A DNA stretch of 59,852 nucleotides from the NCBI GenBank assembly GCA_963777165.1, contig CAVZPO010000003.1:1-59852 (forward strand). The letters run 5' to 3'. Below, piece after piece: positions 1 through 9,431 of the stretch. Made by a program: the position numbers and the translations under genes. Below the pieces are notes generated by a model, which had not been told where the DNA came from, searched no databases, and worked only from the letters and a program-made list of their open reading frames with translations. Numbering within the stretch: position 1 is the first letter of the stretch; each line of letters starts with the position of its first letter. This DNA is from DYJB01 sp963777165 (GTDB lineage: Bacteria; Chloroflexota; Anaerolineae; Anaerolineales; E44-bin32).

Positions 1-709
1 CCGACGACCTTCGACAACCCGCTCAATCGGACGGTCAGGCCATCGAGACTATCCAGCACGGAAGGCGGACTATAGCCTTCGGCGGGGTAGTCGTAGAACA
101 CCTCGTCGAGCAGAAGTGGGCAGCGCCTGTCGGCGCACAGGTGTTGAATCGCTGCGTGCTCCTCCGGAGCGAGGTAGCCCCCGGTCGGATTGTTCGGGCT
201 CACCAGGATGACGGCGCGCGTGCGGGAGCTGAAGGCGCGTGCCAGCGCGTCGACATCGATGCGCCAGCAGCCCTCGGGCGTCCACGCCGAGGGGAACCGC
301 ACCGGCCGGCAGCCCTCGAGGCTCACCAGCATGTCGAACAGCGGATACGAGGGCGAGGCACGAGCACCTCATCGCCGGGATCGGCGAACAGCTTGACCAG
401 CTCGGCGTAGGCCTGGCTCGTGCTGGCGCTCACGAAGATGTCGTCAGGGCTGGTGGGCAACCCGCGGTCGGCGTAGTAGCGCGCGATGGCGTGGCGCGCT
501 CCCGGCATACCGCGCGGATCAGGGTGGTACTCGGCCACGCCCGGAACGGCGACCGCTCGGGCCAGGGCCTCCGCATCCGGTCCGAGCCCGCATTCCGGCG
601 GGTTGGAGGTCGTCAGATCGACGAGCGGTGTGCCGGCGGCGCGGAGCTGGTCGAGAGCACGCTGCAGGCGCCCCGGGCTCAGATCGGAAGCCAGTCGCGA
701 AGAGAACAT
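1..709 (-). CDS. PLP-dependent class I/II aminotransferase, N-terminal part, cut by window edge and frameshifted
   Basis: The N-terminal ~125 residues read from 709 (MFSSRLASDLSPGRLQ...), with SNPPECGLGPDAEAL and the DIFVSASTSQAYAELVKLF segment of fold-type I aminotransferases. After DEVLVPRP the frame shifts near 340-360. In the new frame it continues as YPLFDMLVSLEGCRPV, then ILVSPNNPTGGYLAPEEH (PLP/substrate-binding NPTG), LLLDEVFYDYP (Asp that contacts the pyridine N) and SGLSKVVG, whose Lys is the Schiff-base lysine, just before the window ends. The C-terminal domain lies outside. Substrate cannot be assigned; aspartate/alanine-type or LL-DAP aminotransferase relatives are all possible. 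The frameshift is probably an indel error because both halves are well conserved. Confidence 0.85.
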
Positions 710-923
710 GGGAGATGCGAGCCCTCAGGCGGTCGGTTGGGTCGGGGAGGGAGGCATGTCGCTCCCCCCCGACGCGAGCTCACTATACGCCGAAAGCCAG
801 GCAGCCGTCTGCGGCCCGACGGCGCGCATGCGACCCCGAGGGATCCTGCTCATTTCTTCGTGGCAAATCAGAGGATCGTCGACCGAGCGTTGATGCTCAA
901 GCGCGGGGGACCTAGAAGAAGGA

Positions 924-954
924 GCGCCCCGGAGATGGAACTCCGGGTGGGCGC
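924..954 (-). terminator. Rho-independent terminator of the CAP-domain gene
   Basis: GCGCCC-CGGAG pairs with CTCCGG-(GT)-GGGCGC around a 6-nt loop. On the minus strand the hairpin is followed by TCCTTCTTCT. It lies about 100 bp downstream of the stop at 1054. The stretch 710-1053 holds no convincing gene on either strand. Confidence 0.6.
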
Positions 955-1053
955 GCCATGTGTGCCTGAAGGCGGCCCGCTCTACCACGGCGAAGCCGGC
1001 GAGAGAACAGCCCGGGACGAATCGCTGGAGACGGCCGCCCGTATCGTGCGGCC

Positions 1054-2069
1054 TCACCCCGGCCGCGCAAACACGACCACGAAGTACCCGCCGTAGTCGC
1101 TGTCGGCGTCGTACACGTAGCCGACCCCAAACTGCGTGTAGTTCGGGCTGAGCAGGTTGGCGCGGTGGAGCGTGCTGTTCATCCACCAGTCGAACGCCGT
1201 CTGCGCCCCGCTGCCGCCGACGTAGTAGTTCTCGCCGATCCAGGACCAGGCGTACCCCTGCCGCTCGACCCGATCACGCACCGACGAGCCGTCCGACCCG
1301 GTGTGCGAGGTGAAGTGATTGCAGGCCATGTCGGTGGCGTGCACGCGCGCCGCCGCCCGCAGACGGCTGTCCACCGAGTAGGCCGCCAAGCCCTGCGACA
1401 CGCGTTCGTCGTTGACCAGGGTGACCACCTCGGCCTCGACGCTTGAGTTGGCGGATGCGGCGCACGTCGACGCGGTCGGTGCAGTCGTGGGAGTCGCTGG
1501 TGTCGGGCGCCTGCGTGGGCTGTCCGTCGGAGGTGGCAGTCGGCCTCCGGGCTGGACCGTCAGGTGTGTTCGACGCCGTCGGCGGCGGCAGCGTCCGCGT
1601 CACCGTCCGGGTCGGCGGCTGGGTCGGCGTGCGCGTGCGCGTCGCGGTCGCGGCGATGGTCGCCGATGGGGTCACCGTCGGTGACGGCGTGAGCGAGGCC
1701 GTCGCGGTCTTTCGTCGTGTCTCCGTCGGAGTAGTGAGTGAGCGTCAACGTCGCCGACGGGGTGGTGGTAGCCGAAGGCGACGCTGTCGGCGAGTCCGAG
1801 GTTTCGAGAGTCTCCGTGAGTAGGGGCTGGAACGGCGTCGGGGAAGGGTCCAAGTCGACCGGCGCGGGTGTAGGCGTCGCCGGCGCGCTCACCAGCCCGG
1901 TGTACACCAGGAGATCCTGCACCGCCCTTTCGAGCTGCGACAGGCTGCCGACGCCCATCGCCTCGGCCGCCAGGACCAGGCCGAAGAAGGCGACGGCAAA
2001 CACGACCGGCATCAGGGCCAGGCCGAGCACGATCGTCCCGCACGGGAAACTGCCGCGGCGGCGGGTCAT
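1054..2069 (-). CDS. Membrane-anchored CAP/SCP-domain (PR-1 like) protein, frameshifted
   Basis: The start at 2069 gives MTRRRGSFPCGTIVLGLALM, a short cytoplasmic end and one membrane segment (signal anchor). A long Ser/Thr/Pro linker follows (ATPTPAPVDLDPSPTPF, later TRTPTQPPTRTVTR in another frame). The C-terminal ~125 residues (1428-1054) are a CAP domain: VNDERVSQGL, the His pair in NHFTSHTGSDGSSVRDR, GENYYVGG and LHRANLLSPNYTQFGVG. CAP proteins in bacteria are secreted and their substrates are usually unknown. At least two frame changes (near 1650 and 1440) split the linker. The domain order is continuous, so one gene is the simplest reading. Confidence 0.82.
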
Positions 2070-2297
2070 ACGCTATTGTGGCCGCCGGGTGGGAGATGAG
2101 GCCATAGGTGGGTTGTACCATGCCGGTGCACAGCAGGCCGCGCGGCGATGGGACCACCCCGGTCTGCGCCGCTGAACGCCGTTCGGCAAGCACGCTTGAG
2201 GCTGAATGCCGTACACCGCATGGCCGGAGGTCCTCCATCGACCAGGCCGAAACGGGTGTCTCCTCAATCCCAGGACGAACTTCCGGAGCCAGATGCC

Positions 2298-2582
2298 ATG
2301 CGAATCCTCCTCGACGGTCAGGAACGGGCGAACCTCGCCGAAGTCGTGCACCGCGGGGTCTTCAAAGCGGATTGGCCCAAGGGCCTGCCTGAGACGATGC
2401 GCGTCTCGCTGCTGTGGGAGACGTGGTCCTCGTTCTCGGTCGAGGAGATCGCCGTGCTGGCGGCGGCTTTCGGCATGGGCGTGTTGACCGCTGCCGGGTT
2501 GCCGCTGCGAATCATCGGCGACTACATCTGCCCGATCGCCATCCCCGTCCACCGGGAGACCGAGTTGCTCGTCGAGCGATAA
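2298..2582 (+). CDS. Small hypothetical protein
   Basis: 94 codons from ATG 2298 (MRILLDGQERANLAEVV). The protein has a WPKGLPETMRVSLLWETW segment and a hydrophobic stretch (VLAAAFGMGVLTAAGLPLRII) ending ETELLVER. The same frame stays open upstream to 2148, but that part is Arg/Pro-rich noise, so I take the internal ATG. A strong hairpin terminator follows at 2654. It is divergent from the CAP gene. No family recognised. Confidence 0.45.
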   Translation: MRILLDGQERANLAEVVHRGVFKADWPKGLPETMRVSLLWETWSSFSVEEIAVLAAAFGMGVLTAAGLPLRIIGDYICPIAIPVHRETELLVER

Positions 2583-2653
2583 CCCGGCCGAACGCACGCG
2601 TCCTGCTCGCCCACGCAACGGGCGGGTGCGTCCAGACCACGATCGCATGACTT

Positions 2654-2680
2654 CTCGCCGCCCAGCTCACGGGCGGCGAG
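2654..2680 (+). terminator. Rho-independent terminator
   Basis: A perfect 10-bp stem CTCGCCGCCC / GGGCGGCGAG with a 7-nt loop, followed by TTGCTTCTC. It lies 70 bp after the stop of the small gene at 2298-2582. Confidence 0.65.
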
Positions 2681-2716
2681 TTGCTTCTCGCCTTGCTCGC
2701 AGCGCATGACTCAGAC

Positions 2717-2774
2717 GCTGGCCCGCCTCAGCCATCCGGCGCCCTCCCGGGCGCCGCATGCCCTCGGCGGAGGG
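2717..2774 (+). repeat. Dispersed GC-rich hairpin repeat, copy A
   Basis: GCTGGCCCGCCTCAGCCATC onward, with an internal inverted repeat CGGCGCCC/GGGCGCCG and then GCATGCCCTCGGCGG. It is nearly identical over ~58 bp to 11733-11790. Related copies lie at 21189-21250 and, inverted, at 35971-36018. All are intergenic. The rest of 2583-3000 shows no gene. Confidence 0.7.
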
Positions 2775-3000
2775 CGCGGTCCCGCGGCCGCGCACTCCGC
2801 CGACATTGCGGGTCGGGCGAAGCCCTCCGCGTCAACCTCTTCCTCTCTTCGGCGTTGCCCTCGGACGTCCGAGGCTCGGTGCCCTCTACGGGAATCCTGT
2901 TCCGCGGCGTTGAGAAGCCGTTGAGTGCGACCGATTGACTCGCGCGCCGCCGATGTGCTAGATTGGCGATATCGGTCTCAAGGGAGAAGGGGGAGACCAT

Positions 3001-4986
3001 GAGACGACGCCTGTTGCTCACAGCGGCCATCCTGGCCGCTTGTCTGTTCTCCGTCCCGGCGTATGCCGACTGCCCGCCGGGCGATCCCGACTGTCCTCTC
3101 GACCCACCTCAGTCGGAAGAGGTCAACCCCGATCCAGAAGTGTCCGGGACATGGGTCGCGGGTCATGTCGGACAACCGGGCAGCGCAGCGCCGGTGCTGA
3201 TGGCGATGCCGCTGCCGCGTGTTGTGCCGGTGCGGGCGGTACAGGGGGCAATGCCGCCCGCACCGGTGGTTTCGCTGCCGGTGCCGATGCGCTACCAGGA
3301 CCCGGCGGATGCCGGCGATGTGAGCTGCGGCTTGCAGGCGCTGGGGATGGCGCTCGACGGGCTGGGCGGCTCGGCGCCGACCTCGGCGTCGATGACGGAC
3401 CTGCTCAGCCGTGCCGGGATGCTCTATGAATACGGCACGGGGGTGGAGGAGCTGGCGTTCGCCGCGCAGTCGTTCGGCTACGCCGGCTCGCTGCCGTTCC
3501 ATGGCGCCACGCTCGACGACCTGCGGGCGCAGCTCGACCTCGGGCGACCGGTGGTCGTGGCGCTGGGGACGAGCGGGGAGGGGCAGCCCGGGCACTTCGT
3601 GACGCTGACGGGGATCTCGGCCGACGGCGCGTGGGTCGACGGTGAATGACCCGGCGCTCGGGCCGCAGACGCTTCCGATCGACGAGTTCCTGGAGTTGTG
3701 GGCGTCGCAGGGCAACAGCGGGGTGGTCGTGGCGCGGGAGCCGCCCGTCGCTCCCGACGGCGCTCCCGTTGACGCCATGCCGTGGGTGGCGCTTGATGGC
3801 GGGCGTGATGGCGCTGGTGAGCACGACGCCCTGGGGCTCGATGCGCGTGGGGTGGGTGGCCGGGCAGATGCCGGTGGTGGAGGTGGGGGAAAGAAGGCGG
3901 CCCCGGCGCCCAAACCTGCACCGAAAGCGGCGCCCAAACCCGCGCCCAAACCGGCGCCTGCCCCTGCACCCAAGCCAGCACCCGCCCCGAGCGCCGCGGG
4001 CGCGATTCGATGAGGAACCCCATTCCGCCATCTCCGCCGAGGTTCGACACGGAGCCGAATCCGCCGCCGCGAGTGACAGGCTACTGCGACGGTGACGCCT
4101 ACGCCGGTCGCCACGGTGACGATGACGCCTACGCCGGTCGCCACGGCGACGCCGGGGCCGGCGAGCACGACGAAATCGTCCACAACTAACCCCGCGGGTG
4201 CGGTTCGATGAGGAGCCAACACCGAGTCCCACCGCTTCGGAGACGACAACGGCGAGCGCGATTCCGACGCCGGCTTCAGTCCAAGCCACCGGTACTCCAG
4301 GAGCCAGGCTCACTACCGTGACGTCACCAAGCAGCCCCCGGTTCGACGGGGAGGATGTGGGCCTTGGTCCTGGTCTCATCTCGCCCCTGGCGATGGTAAC
4401 CCCGATGCCCGAGGCTCCAGACGGTTACGATCCGGCGAATGTTGTTCCTGTTCTGATCACCGCCTCAGACATCATCCGCTGGGACACGCGGGCATTGAAG
4501 GTCGTTCGAGCCGTCGACCAAGCTCAGAACTCGGTAGCCATTACCGATGCCGTAGGTGATTCCCTCATGCGCGGGTCAGTTACGAAGTTCAGCCTGGGGA
4601 TAAGTGCCTTGGCGAGTGTTGGAACAAACCTCTATGAGTACGGACTAGGAGACCACAAGGATAAGGGAGTCGGCAGCCAGGAGTTCTGGGTATCCACGGG
4701 TGTAGACTTTGGGCTCTCAGTAGCGACGGGCATCTCCGCCGCCGCCATGGTAGCGGCCGGCGCGGCGCTCTTTGGAGTAGCGACGATCTCTGGGCCCGTA
4801 TTGATCATTGCTGCCGGAGTTGGGGTCGGACTATCGATCGTTTCGGACCTTGTTACGCTCGCGCCTGCCCTCAAGGTAGGCGCCAATAACCTGATTGATG
4901 CCGCTGAGTCAGAGCGCACTCGCCTGAGTGAGGTGGGAGAGGTGAGACTGGGCCCGAGAGGGAGCCCCATCCCAGACTTTGACTGA
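3001..4986 (+). CDS. Secreted C39-peptidase-like protein with RFDEEP repeats and glycine-rich hydrophobic C-terminus (frameshifted)
   Basis: ATG 3001 follows the Shine-Dalgarno sequence GGAGAAGGGGGAGACC. Residues 1-23 are a signal peptide (MRRRLLLTAAILAACLFSVP...AYA). A C39-like papain-fold domain follows: DVSCGLQALGMAL (nucleophile Cys), GHFVTLTG (His) and, after a frameshift near 3645, TVNDPALGPQTLPIDEFL (Asn/Asp). Next come a probable membrane segment in a third frame (3790-3850), a (PAPK)n linker, repeats of RFDEEP (two within AGA[I/V]RFDEEP, near 4002 and 4198), Thr-Pro linkers including a 30-bp tandem DNA repeat at 4093/4123, and a hydrophobic Gly/Ala-rich domain (4680-4870). I join the pieces because linker and repeat character continues across the breaks. 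A genuine split into two genes (3001-4013, 4198-4986) remains possible. Confidence 0.6.
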
Positions 4987-5002
4987 CCCGAGGAAAGACA
5001 CG

Positions 5003-5671
5003 TTGTCACGTTCGGCTCCAGTGAAACAGACCCCGATGGGCGACTGGGCCATGTGGAAAGTGGTGGCCGTCTCCGCTTTCGCATATGTTTCGTTTGGTGG
5101 CCTGTTCTACGCATCACTGTTCTTGCCTCCGAGATCGGATTCCCTGGGCCTAATCCTCATGACCGGGTTGATTGCGCTGGCTGGAGTGGGTCTCTCGGTC
5201 TGGCGACGGCTAACAGGCAGTTGGTGGGCATCTGTAGGGGTGGCAATCGCACTGACGGTCCTATTCTTGGCTATCGGCATCCGGTTCTGGTCAATACTGA
5301 TTCGTGGAACCGCGTATTGGATCATCGTCGGGGTCACGGTGACGGCCTACATTGGCGCCTGGGGTCTTCCAGTACTTTCGCCAGCCCTTTCGCGTTTCCT
5401 TTGGAGGGAGCAGACTGCTCCTGTAACTCGTGTCGGCCGCGCCATCTTGAGGTGGTGTCTTGCCTTGGGGCTAGGGGGAGCCGGGATCGTCGGCGCCGCC
5501 TCGGGTACCACGATGGTCCGCACCGGTGCGGCGAGCGCAGCCTATGCGTTCATAGCTGTCGGTATGTGTTTGGCGACGGTATTCCTTTCTCAGTCACTAG
5601 CGTACGGTCTGTGGCAAGATCGGACGTTGGCGACCAAGGCGAGCGCCATTCCGAAGGACGCAGAGGGCTAG
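5003..5671 (+). CDS. Polytopic membrane protein of the C39 cassette
   Basis: About 222 residues with roughly six hydrophobic segments (e.g. VVAVSAFAYVSFGGLFYASL, LILMTGLIALAGVGLSVW, AYWIIVGVTVTAYIGAW). TTG 5003 is preceded by AGGAAAG at a 5-nt spacing. An upstream TTG at 4979 would overlap the previous stop by 8 bp, and ATG 5036 is a third option. No family recognised. Its position directly behind a secreted protein with a hydrophobic C-terminus is what one sees for immunity or export partners, but nothing in the sequence proves such a role. G+C is visibly lower than in the flanking core genes. Confidence 0.7.
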   Translation: MSRSAPVKQTPMGDWAMWKVVAVSAFAYVSFGGLFYASLFLPPRSDSLGLILMTGLIALAGVGLSVWRRLTGSWWASVGVAIALTVLFLAIGIRFWSILIRGTAYWIIVGVTVTAYIGAWGLPVLSPALSRFLWREQTAPVTRVGRAILRWCLALGLGGAGIVGAASGTTMVRTGAASAAYAFIAVGMCLATVFLSQSLAYGLWQDRTLATKASAIPKDAEG

Positions 5672-5675
5672 ATCC

Positions 5676-5937
5676 ATGGGCGCGGGCTCGTTCGCCTTGA
5701 TGGTACTGGCGGGAACGGCGGGGGCGATCCTAGGACTAGCCCTCGTTCGGTCTTTGAGACGTAGGTTCGGGCGCTCAGATCGCCGGCGTTGAGCTCGACA
5801 GCCAGGACATCAGGGCCGTCGGGCACGAGGCCGGCACGCCTCACTATCGGTGGTGGTATCCCGATCCCCGTCATCCTCTTCGGTTTGAAATGCTGCTGAG
5901 GGAATGGCAGATCCCTGATCCGGCGCTTGGCGGATGA
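5676..5937 (+). CDS. Small single-pass membrane protein (frameshifted)
   Basis: ATG 5676 lies 4 bp after the upstream stop. It encodes MGAGSFALMVLAGTAGAILG plus a basic stretch (LRRRFGRSD), i.e. one N-terminal membrane helix. The frame stops at 5792. In another frame the sequence goes on as VELDSQDIRAVGHEAGTPHY and RFEMLLREWQIPDPALGG to TGA 5937, with good coding character. One indel near 5785 would restore an ~87-residue protein. Its stop overlaps the next start as ATGA. No known family. Confidence 0.5.
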
Positions 5938-6759
5938 GTCTCCGGATGGATCGGAGCAAGATGCCCGCAGCCGCCGACCCAAGGGATGGCGCCATTGTTG
6001 ATCTAATCGATGGCCGCTTTGCGGCGGCGGTCGTAAGCCTGGAGCGTTGGATCGCGGACAATCCTACAGATACAGCCGCTCAACTTGAGCTCGCTTGCGC
6101 CCTTGCGGCAAGTCGTCGCGGGCAAGAGGCGCTCGAGTGCCTGGCGGGAATTCCCCCGTCGGGCCTCACGCCTCAAGAGGCCGCGCGGAGGCTCAACGGC
6201 TGAGGGCTATCTGCTCCTTAGGAGTGGTAGGCCCGGTGAAGGGGAAGAGAAACTCAAGGCTGCATGTCGGTTGGACCCGACATTTGCCCCCGCCCTCTTC
6301 TCTTATGGTCGCACGCTGCTTTTCGGCGCCAGGCGGCCGGAGGACGCGGGCTCCTTCTTGTCGGCTGCTGCCAGAGCGGCGCCCTCATCGCTCGCTGCCC
6401 AGCTTGGAGAGGTGGCTGTGGATACGGAGCGAGACGAGTATGCGAGTGCGTGGCGGAAGTCCGTGAGCATTGCATGTAAGTTCCCGCTCGCGGGCAAGGC
6501 GTGGATCGCTCTTGCTGGTGCCTCCTTGCTCGCCAGTCCGCTCAAGGGACGGGTCGTAGTGATCATCCTTGTCGCCCTAATGTTCTTGCCTCACGTGGCC
6601 GTGCCCATGCTGGGGTTGTGGGTCGCGTTCGCTTCGCTCTCCTTCGGATTGCTTAGGCGATCGGTTCCAAGGTACGCACTCTTTCCCGCCATCGCGCTTG
6701 TACCGCTACTGCTTGCCTTCGCCTTCCGAGTCATGCTTCTGGGGAGGGCCATCCCCTAA
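5934..6759 (+). CDS. TPR-like protein with C-terminal membrane segments (frameshifted)
   Basis: It starts at ATG 5934, overlapping the previous stop (ATGA). Residues 10-85 (AIVDLIDGRFAAAVVSLERW, PTDTAAQLELACALAASRRG) and, after a frame change near 6200, GYLLLRSGRPGEGEEKLKAA and PTFAPALFSYGRTLLFGARR are tetratricopeptide-type helix pairs. The C-terminus has two or three membrane segments (VVIILVALMFLPHVAVPMLG, LFPAIALVPLLLAFAFRVML). It is probably a membrane-tethered scaffold. It is the last gene of the cassette; the convergent crtI lies 190 bp beyond. Confidence 0.65.
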
Positions 6760-6873
6760 CGGCGAGTGTGATGGACATCGACGGCTCGCCCACATCCATG
6801 CGTGTGATGTCCGCCTCCTGGATGAGCCATCCCCCGCGGAGTGGGATTCGATCCTAGAGGGAGAGCCAGGGGC

Positions 6874-6890
6874 CCCCACACAGTGTGGGG
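6874..6890. terminator. Small dyad between convergent genes
   Basis: CCCCACA-CAG-TGTGGGG, a 7-bp stem between the TPR gene (plus) and crtI (minus). No T-run on either side, so termination is only a guess. Confidence 0.25.
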
Positions 6891-6952
6891 AAACGCCGGC
6901 GGGCCGTGCGCGATGCTGCGGCTCGCCGGATCCCAACTCGAACTCCGGCCCA

Positions 6953-8443
6953 TCAAACAGAAGGGGGCAGATCCTCAAGCACGCGCTCGGCCGCCAGACG
7001 GCCGGACACGATCGCCGTCGGCAGACCCGTCCCGGGGTGCGTGCTGGCGCCGGCGAAGTACAGGTTGCGGTAGCGGGCGTGCCGATTGTGCGGGCGGAAG
7101 TAGCCCATCTGCAGCAGCGTGTGCGCCAGGCCGTGCGTGGCGCCGCGCACCAGGTTGAACCGCCGCTGCCAGTCCGCTGGGTCGAAGCACACCTCGAACT
7201 TGATCCGCGCCTCGAACTCCTTCACGCCCAGCGATGCGATCCGGCGCACGACCGCCGCGCGCGCCTGCCGCGTGATCTCCTCCCAGTCCTGCCCGGCCCG
7301 AGGATCCAGGTGGCCGACGGGCACGATCCCGATCAGTGTGTCCTGCCCGGCGGGCGCCATCGACGGATCGAGCCGCGCCGGCGCGTGCACGTAGACGCTC
7401 GGCTCGGCGGCGATCGTCTTGCGGCGCAGGATGGCGTCGAAGTTCTCGCGGTAGTCGTCCGACAGGAACAGCGTGTGGGCCGAGAGCTCCGGGATCACGC
7501 GCTCGACACCCCAAAGGAAGGAGACGGCCGAACACGAATACGTCTTGCGCTCGAGGCGCTTTGCCGTGCCGTCGTCAGGCAGCAGGTCGCGGTAGACGTA
7601 CGCCAGGTCGGCGTTCGCCAGGACGACGTCGGCCGCCAGCCGCGTCCCGTCGGCCAGCCGGACGGCGCGCGCCCGGCCGCCCTCGATTTCGATCTGCGTC
7701 GCCGGCGACTCGAAGCGCACCTCGGCGCCGCGCCGGACGGCGATCTCGTGCAGCGCGTCGGTGATGCGCGTCATCCCGCCCTCGGGGTACCACACGCCCT
7801 CGGCCAGCTCGGTGTACTGCAGCATCGAGAACGTCGCCATGGCGTCGAACGGGCTGATGCCCATGTACATGTCCTGGAACGAGAAGGCGTTCTTCAGCCG
7901 CGTCGTGCGGAAGAACGAACCCAGCCGGCGGTAGTGAGTGTCGAGCGCATGCAGCCGCAGGAACAGCGGGAGGCTCGCCGGCGTGAGGAACTCCCCCAGC
8001 GTGCGGAAGTTGCGCCGCACGAGCCGATCGGTCGCCAGCCGGTAGTGCCGGCCGCCTTCCTCCAGGTAGCGCAGGAACGCCGGGAAGCTGCCGGGCTCGA
8101 TGGCTTCGAGCTGGGCGCGCATGTGGTTCAGGTCGGAGGTCAGGTCCAGACGCGAACCGTCGTCGAAGTGCAGGTGGTAGGTGGGATCGACGCGCCGCAG
8201 CGCCAACCGGTCGCGCAGATCCTCGCCCAGGGCGGCGAACTCGAGCTCGTACAGGCCGGGCATCACCAGCAGCGTCGGGCCGATGTCGAAGGTGTGGCCG
8301 TCCCGCTCGAGGCGCGCACAGCGGCCGCCCGGGCGATCGTTCTTCTCCAGCACCGTCACGCGCAGCCCGGCTCCGGCCAGGTGCGCCGCGGCGGTCAATC
8401 CGCCGGCGCCGGCGCCGATGATCACCACGTGGGCAGGACTCAC
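6953..8443 (-). CDS. crtI: Phytoene desaturase (CrtI-type FAD oxidoreductase)
   Basis: 496 residues, the usual CrtI length. The N-terminal dinucleotide motif VVIIGAGAGGLTAAAHLAGA and EKNDRPGGRCARL mark the FAD-binding amine-oxidase fold. The C-terminal signature is GLAHTLLQMGYFRPHNRH and LYFAGASTHPGTGLPTAIVS, typical of bacterial CrtI/CrtN. It introduces double bonds into phytoene at the membrane surface. It lies 33 bp downstream of crtB on the same strand, clearly one transcription unit. The number of desaturation steps and the end product cannot be read from the sequence. Intact frame. Confidence 0.93.
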   Translation of the reverse strand: MSPAHVVIIGAGAGGLTAAAHLAGAGLRVTVLEKNDRPGGRCARLERDGHTFDIGPTLLVMPGLYELEFAALGEDLRDRLALRRVDPTYHLHFDDGSRLDLTSDLNHMRAQLEAIEPGSFPAFLRYLEEGGRHYRLATDRLVRRNFRTLGEFLTPASLPLFLRLHALDTHYRRLGSFFRTTRLKNAFSFQDMYMGISPFDAMATFSMLQYTELAEGVWYPEGGMTRITDALHEIAVRRGAEVRFESPATQIEIEGGRARAVRLADGTRLAADVVLANADLAYVYRDLLPDDGTAKRLERKTYSCSAVSFLWGVERVIPELSAHTLFLSDDYRENFDAILRRKTIAAEPSVYVHAPARLDPSMAPAGQDTLIGIVPVGHLDPRAGQDWEEITRQARAAVVRRIASLGVKEFEARIKFEVCFDPADWQRRFNLVRGATHGLAHTLLQMGYFRPHNRHARYRNLYFAGASTHPGTGLPTAIVSGRLAAERVLEDLPPSV

Positions 8444-8476
8444 CTAAGACCTCACGAGTGCCTGGGGATTGTGGGA

Positions 8477-9431
8477 CTAGCCGGCGCTCCCGGTCGGCGT
8501 GTGCCGGGGTCCGCGCAGGGCGGCCCGATGGCCGCGCACGAAGCGGTCGAGCCAGAGGCGATGGAACTGCAAGCGGTCGTATTCGGACCGCAGCCGGTAG
8601 CCGTCGAGCTCGATCTGCCGCAAGATGACTTCGAATCGGGCGCAGTACAGCAAGCCGGCGATCAGCGCCCGCAGGCAGCCGACGCTGCACAGGTATCGCT
8701 TTCCATCCGCAAAACACCGGCGCGCCTCGTCGACCCGTTCCCGCACCCACCGACGGTAAGCCGGGTGGTGAAGGTCGGAAGGCGCCAGGCGCTGATCCTC
8801 GAGCATCGACCGAGGGACATTGAAATAACCGGAGGCCAGATCATCGGCCGTGTCGCGCAGCATGTGGATGATGTGCGCGCCCGTGACGGCCTGCAGGCGC
8901 GCCGCGCCCGGCGGGTAGGCGTGGTCGTGGCCGATGAAGTATCCGATGGCGTCCATGACCGCCCCCGCCAGAAGCAGCGAGTAGCGGTCGAGCTCCGTGT
9001 CTGAGATCAGCCTGCCGCGACGGCCGGCGTCGAACTCCATCACCGCCATCATGCGTTCCAGGTACGAGCGCAGTCCGGGGTGCCGGTCCCGGCGGCCGGC
9101 GAGCACATCCGCGAGCATACGCTCCTCGGGCTGCAGCGTCGCCGGCGCCATCCCGGCCAGCAGGCCCTCGAGCAGCTGCTTCTGACGCGAGAGGAATTGC
9201 AGACGGGCGGCGCGATCGTGCGTCGGCGCGTCGAGCACGTCGTCCACCCAGCGAAAGTAGGCATAGGCGCGGTAGGCATCGTCCGTCCGGCCGCGATCGA
9301 CGAGCCAGCGGATCGTGAGGTACGTCTGGGCGCTGGCGCGACGCGTGATCGTCCGGGCCAGGCCGGCTGACGACGCCGGGCCGCGCCCGAAGTCACGCAG
9401 GCTTTTCGGTGTCCATCGGCTGGGAATCCAT
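8477..9431 (-). CDS. crtB: Phytoene synthase family protein
   Basis: The trans-isoprenyl diphosphate synthase head-to-head family is shown by the first Asp-rich motif YAYFRWVDDVLDAP and the second HMLRDTADDLASGYFNVP, with an alpha-helical composition throughout. It condenses two GGPP to phytoene, feeding the adjacent crtI. The open frame runs upstream to 9526, but that part is Arg/Ser-rich and unlike protein. In the next frame MDSQPMDTEKPA starts at ATG 9431 and runs into a stop at the point where DFGRGPASSAGLA begins, so I suspect one indel near 9395 and a start at 9431 (or 9449). Confidence 0.88.

Noticed and set aside
4081..4150. CRISPR-like 30-bp repeat pair
   Set aside because: Only two adjacent units with no spacers, and they encode Thr/Pro linker residues.
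2978..4249. 423-codon open frame on the minus strand
   Set aside because: Opposite the C39-type gene; Arg/Pro/Gly-rich low complexity reflecting the GC-rich linker.
6841..6890. tRNA-like GATTCGATCC T-loop
   Set aside because: No acceptor, anticodon or D-arm pairing around it.
6698..9004. 768-codon plus-strand open frame over crtI/crtB
   Set aside because: Antisense shadow of two well-defined minus-strand genes.
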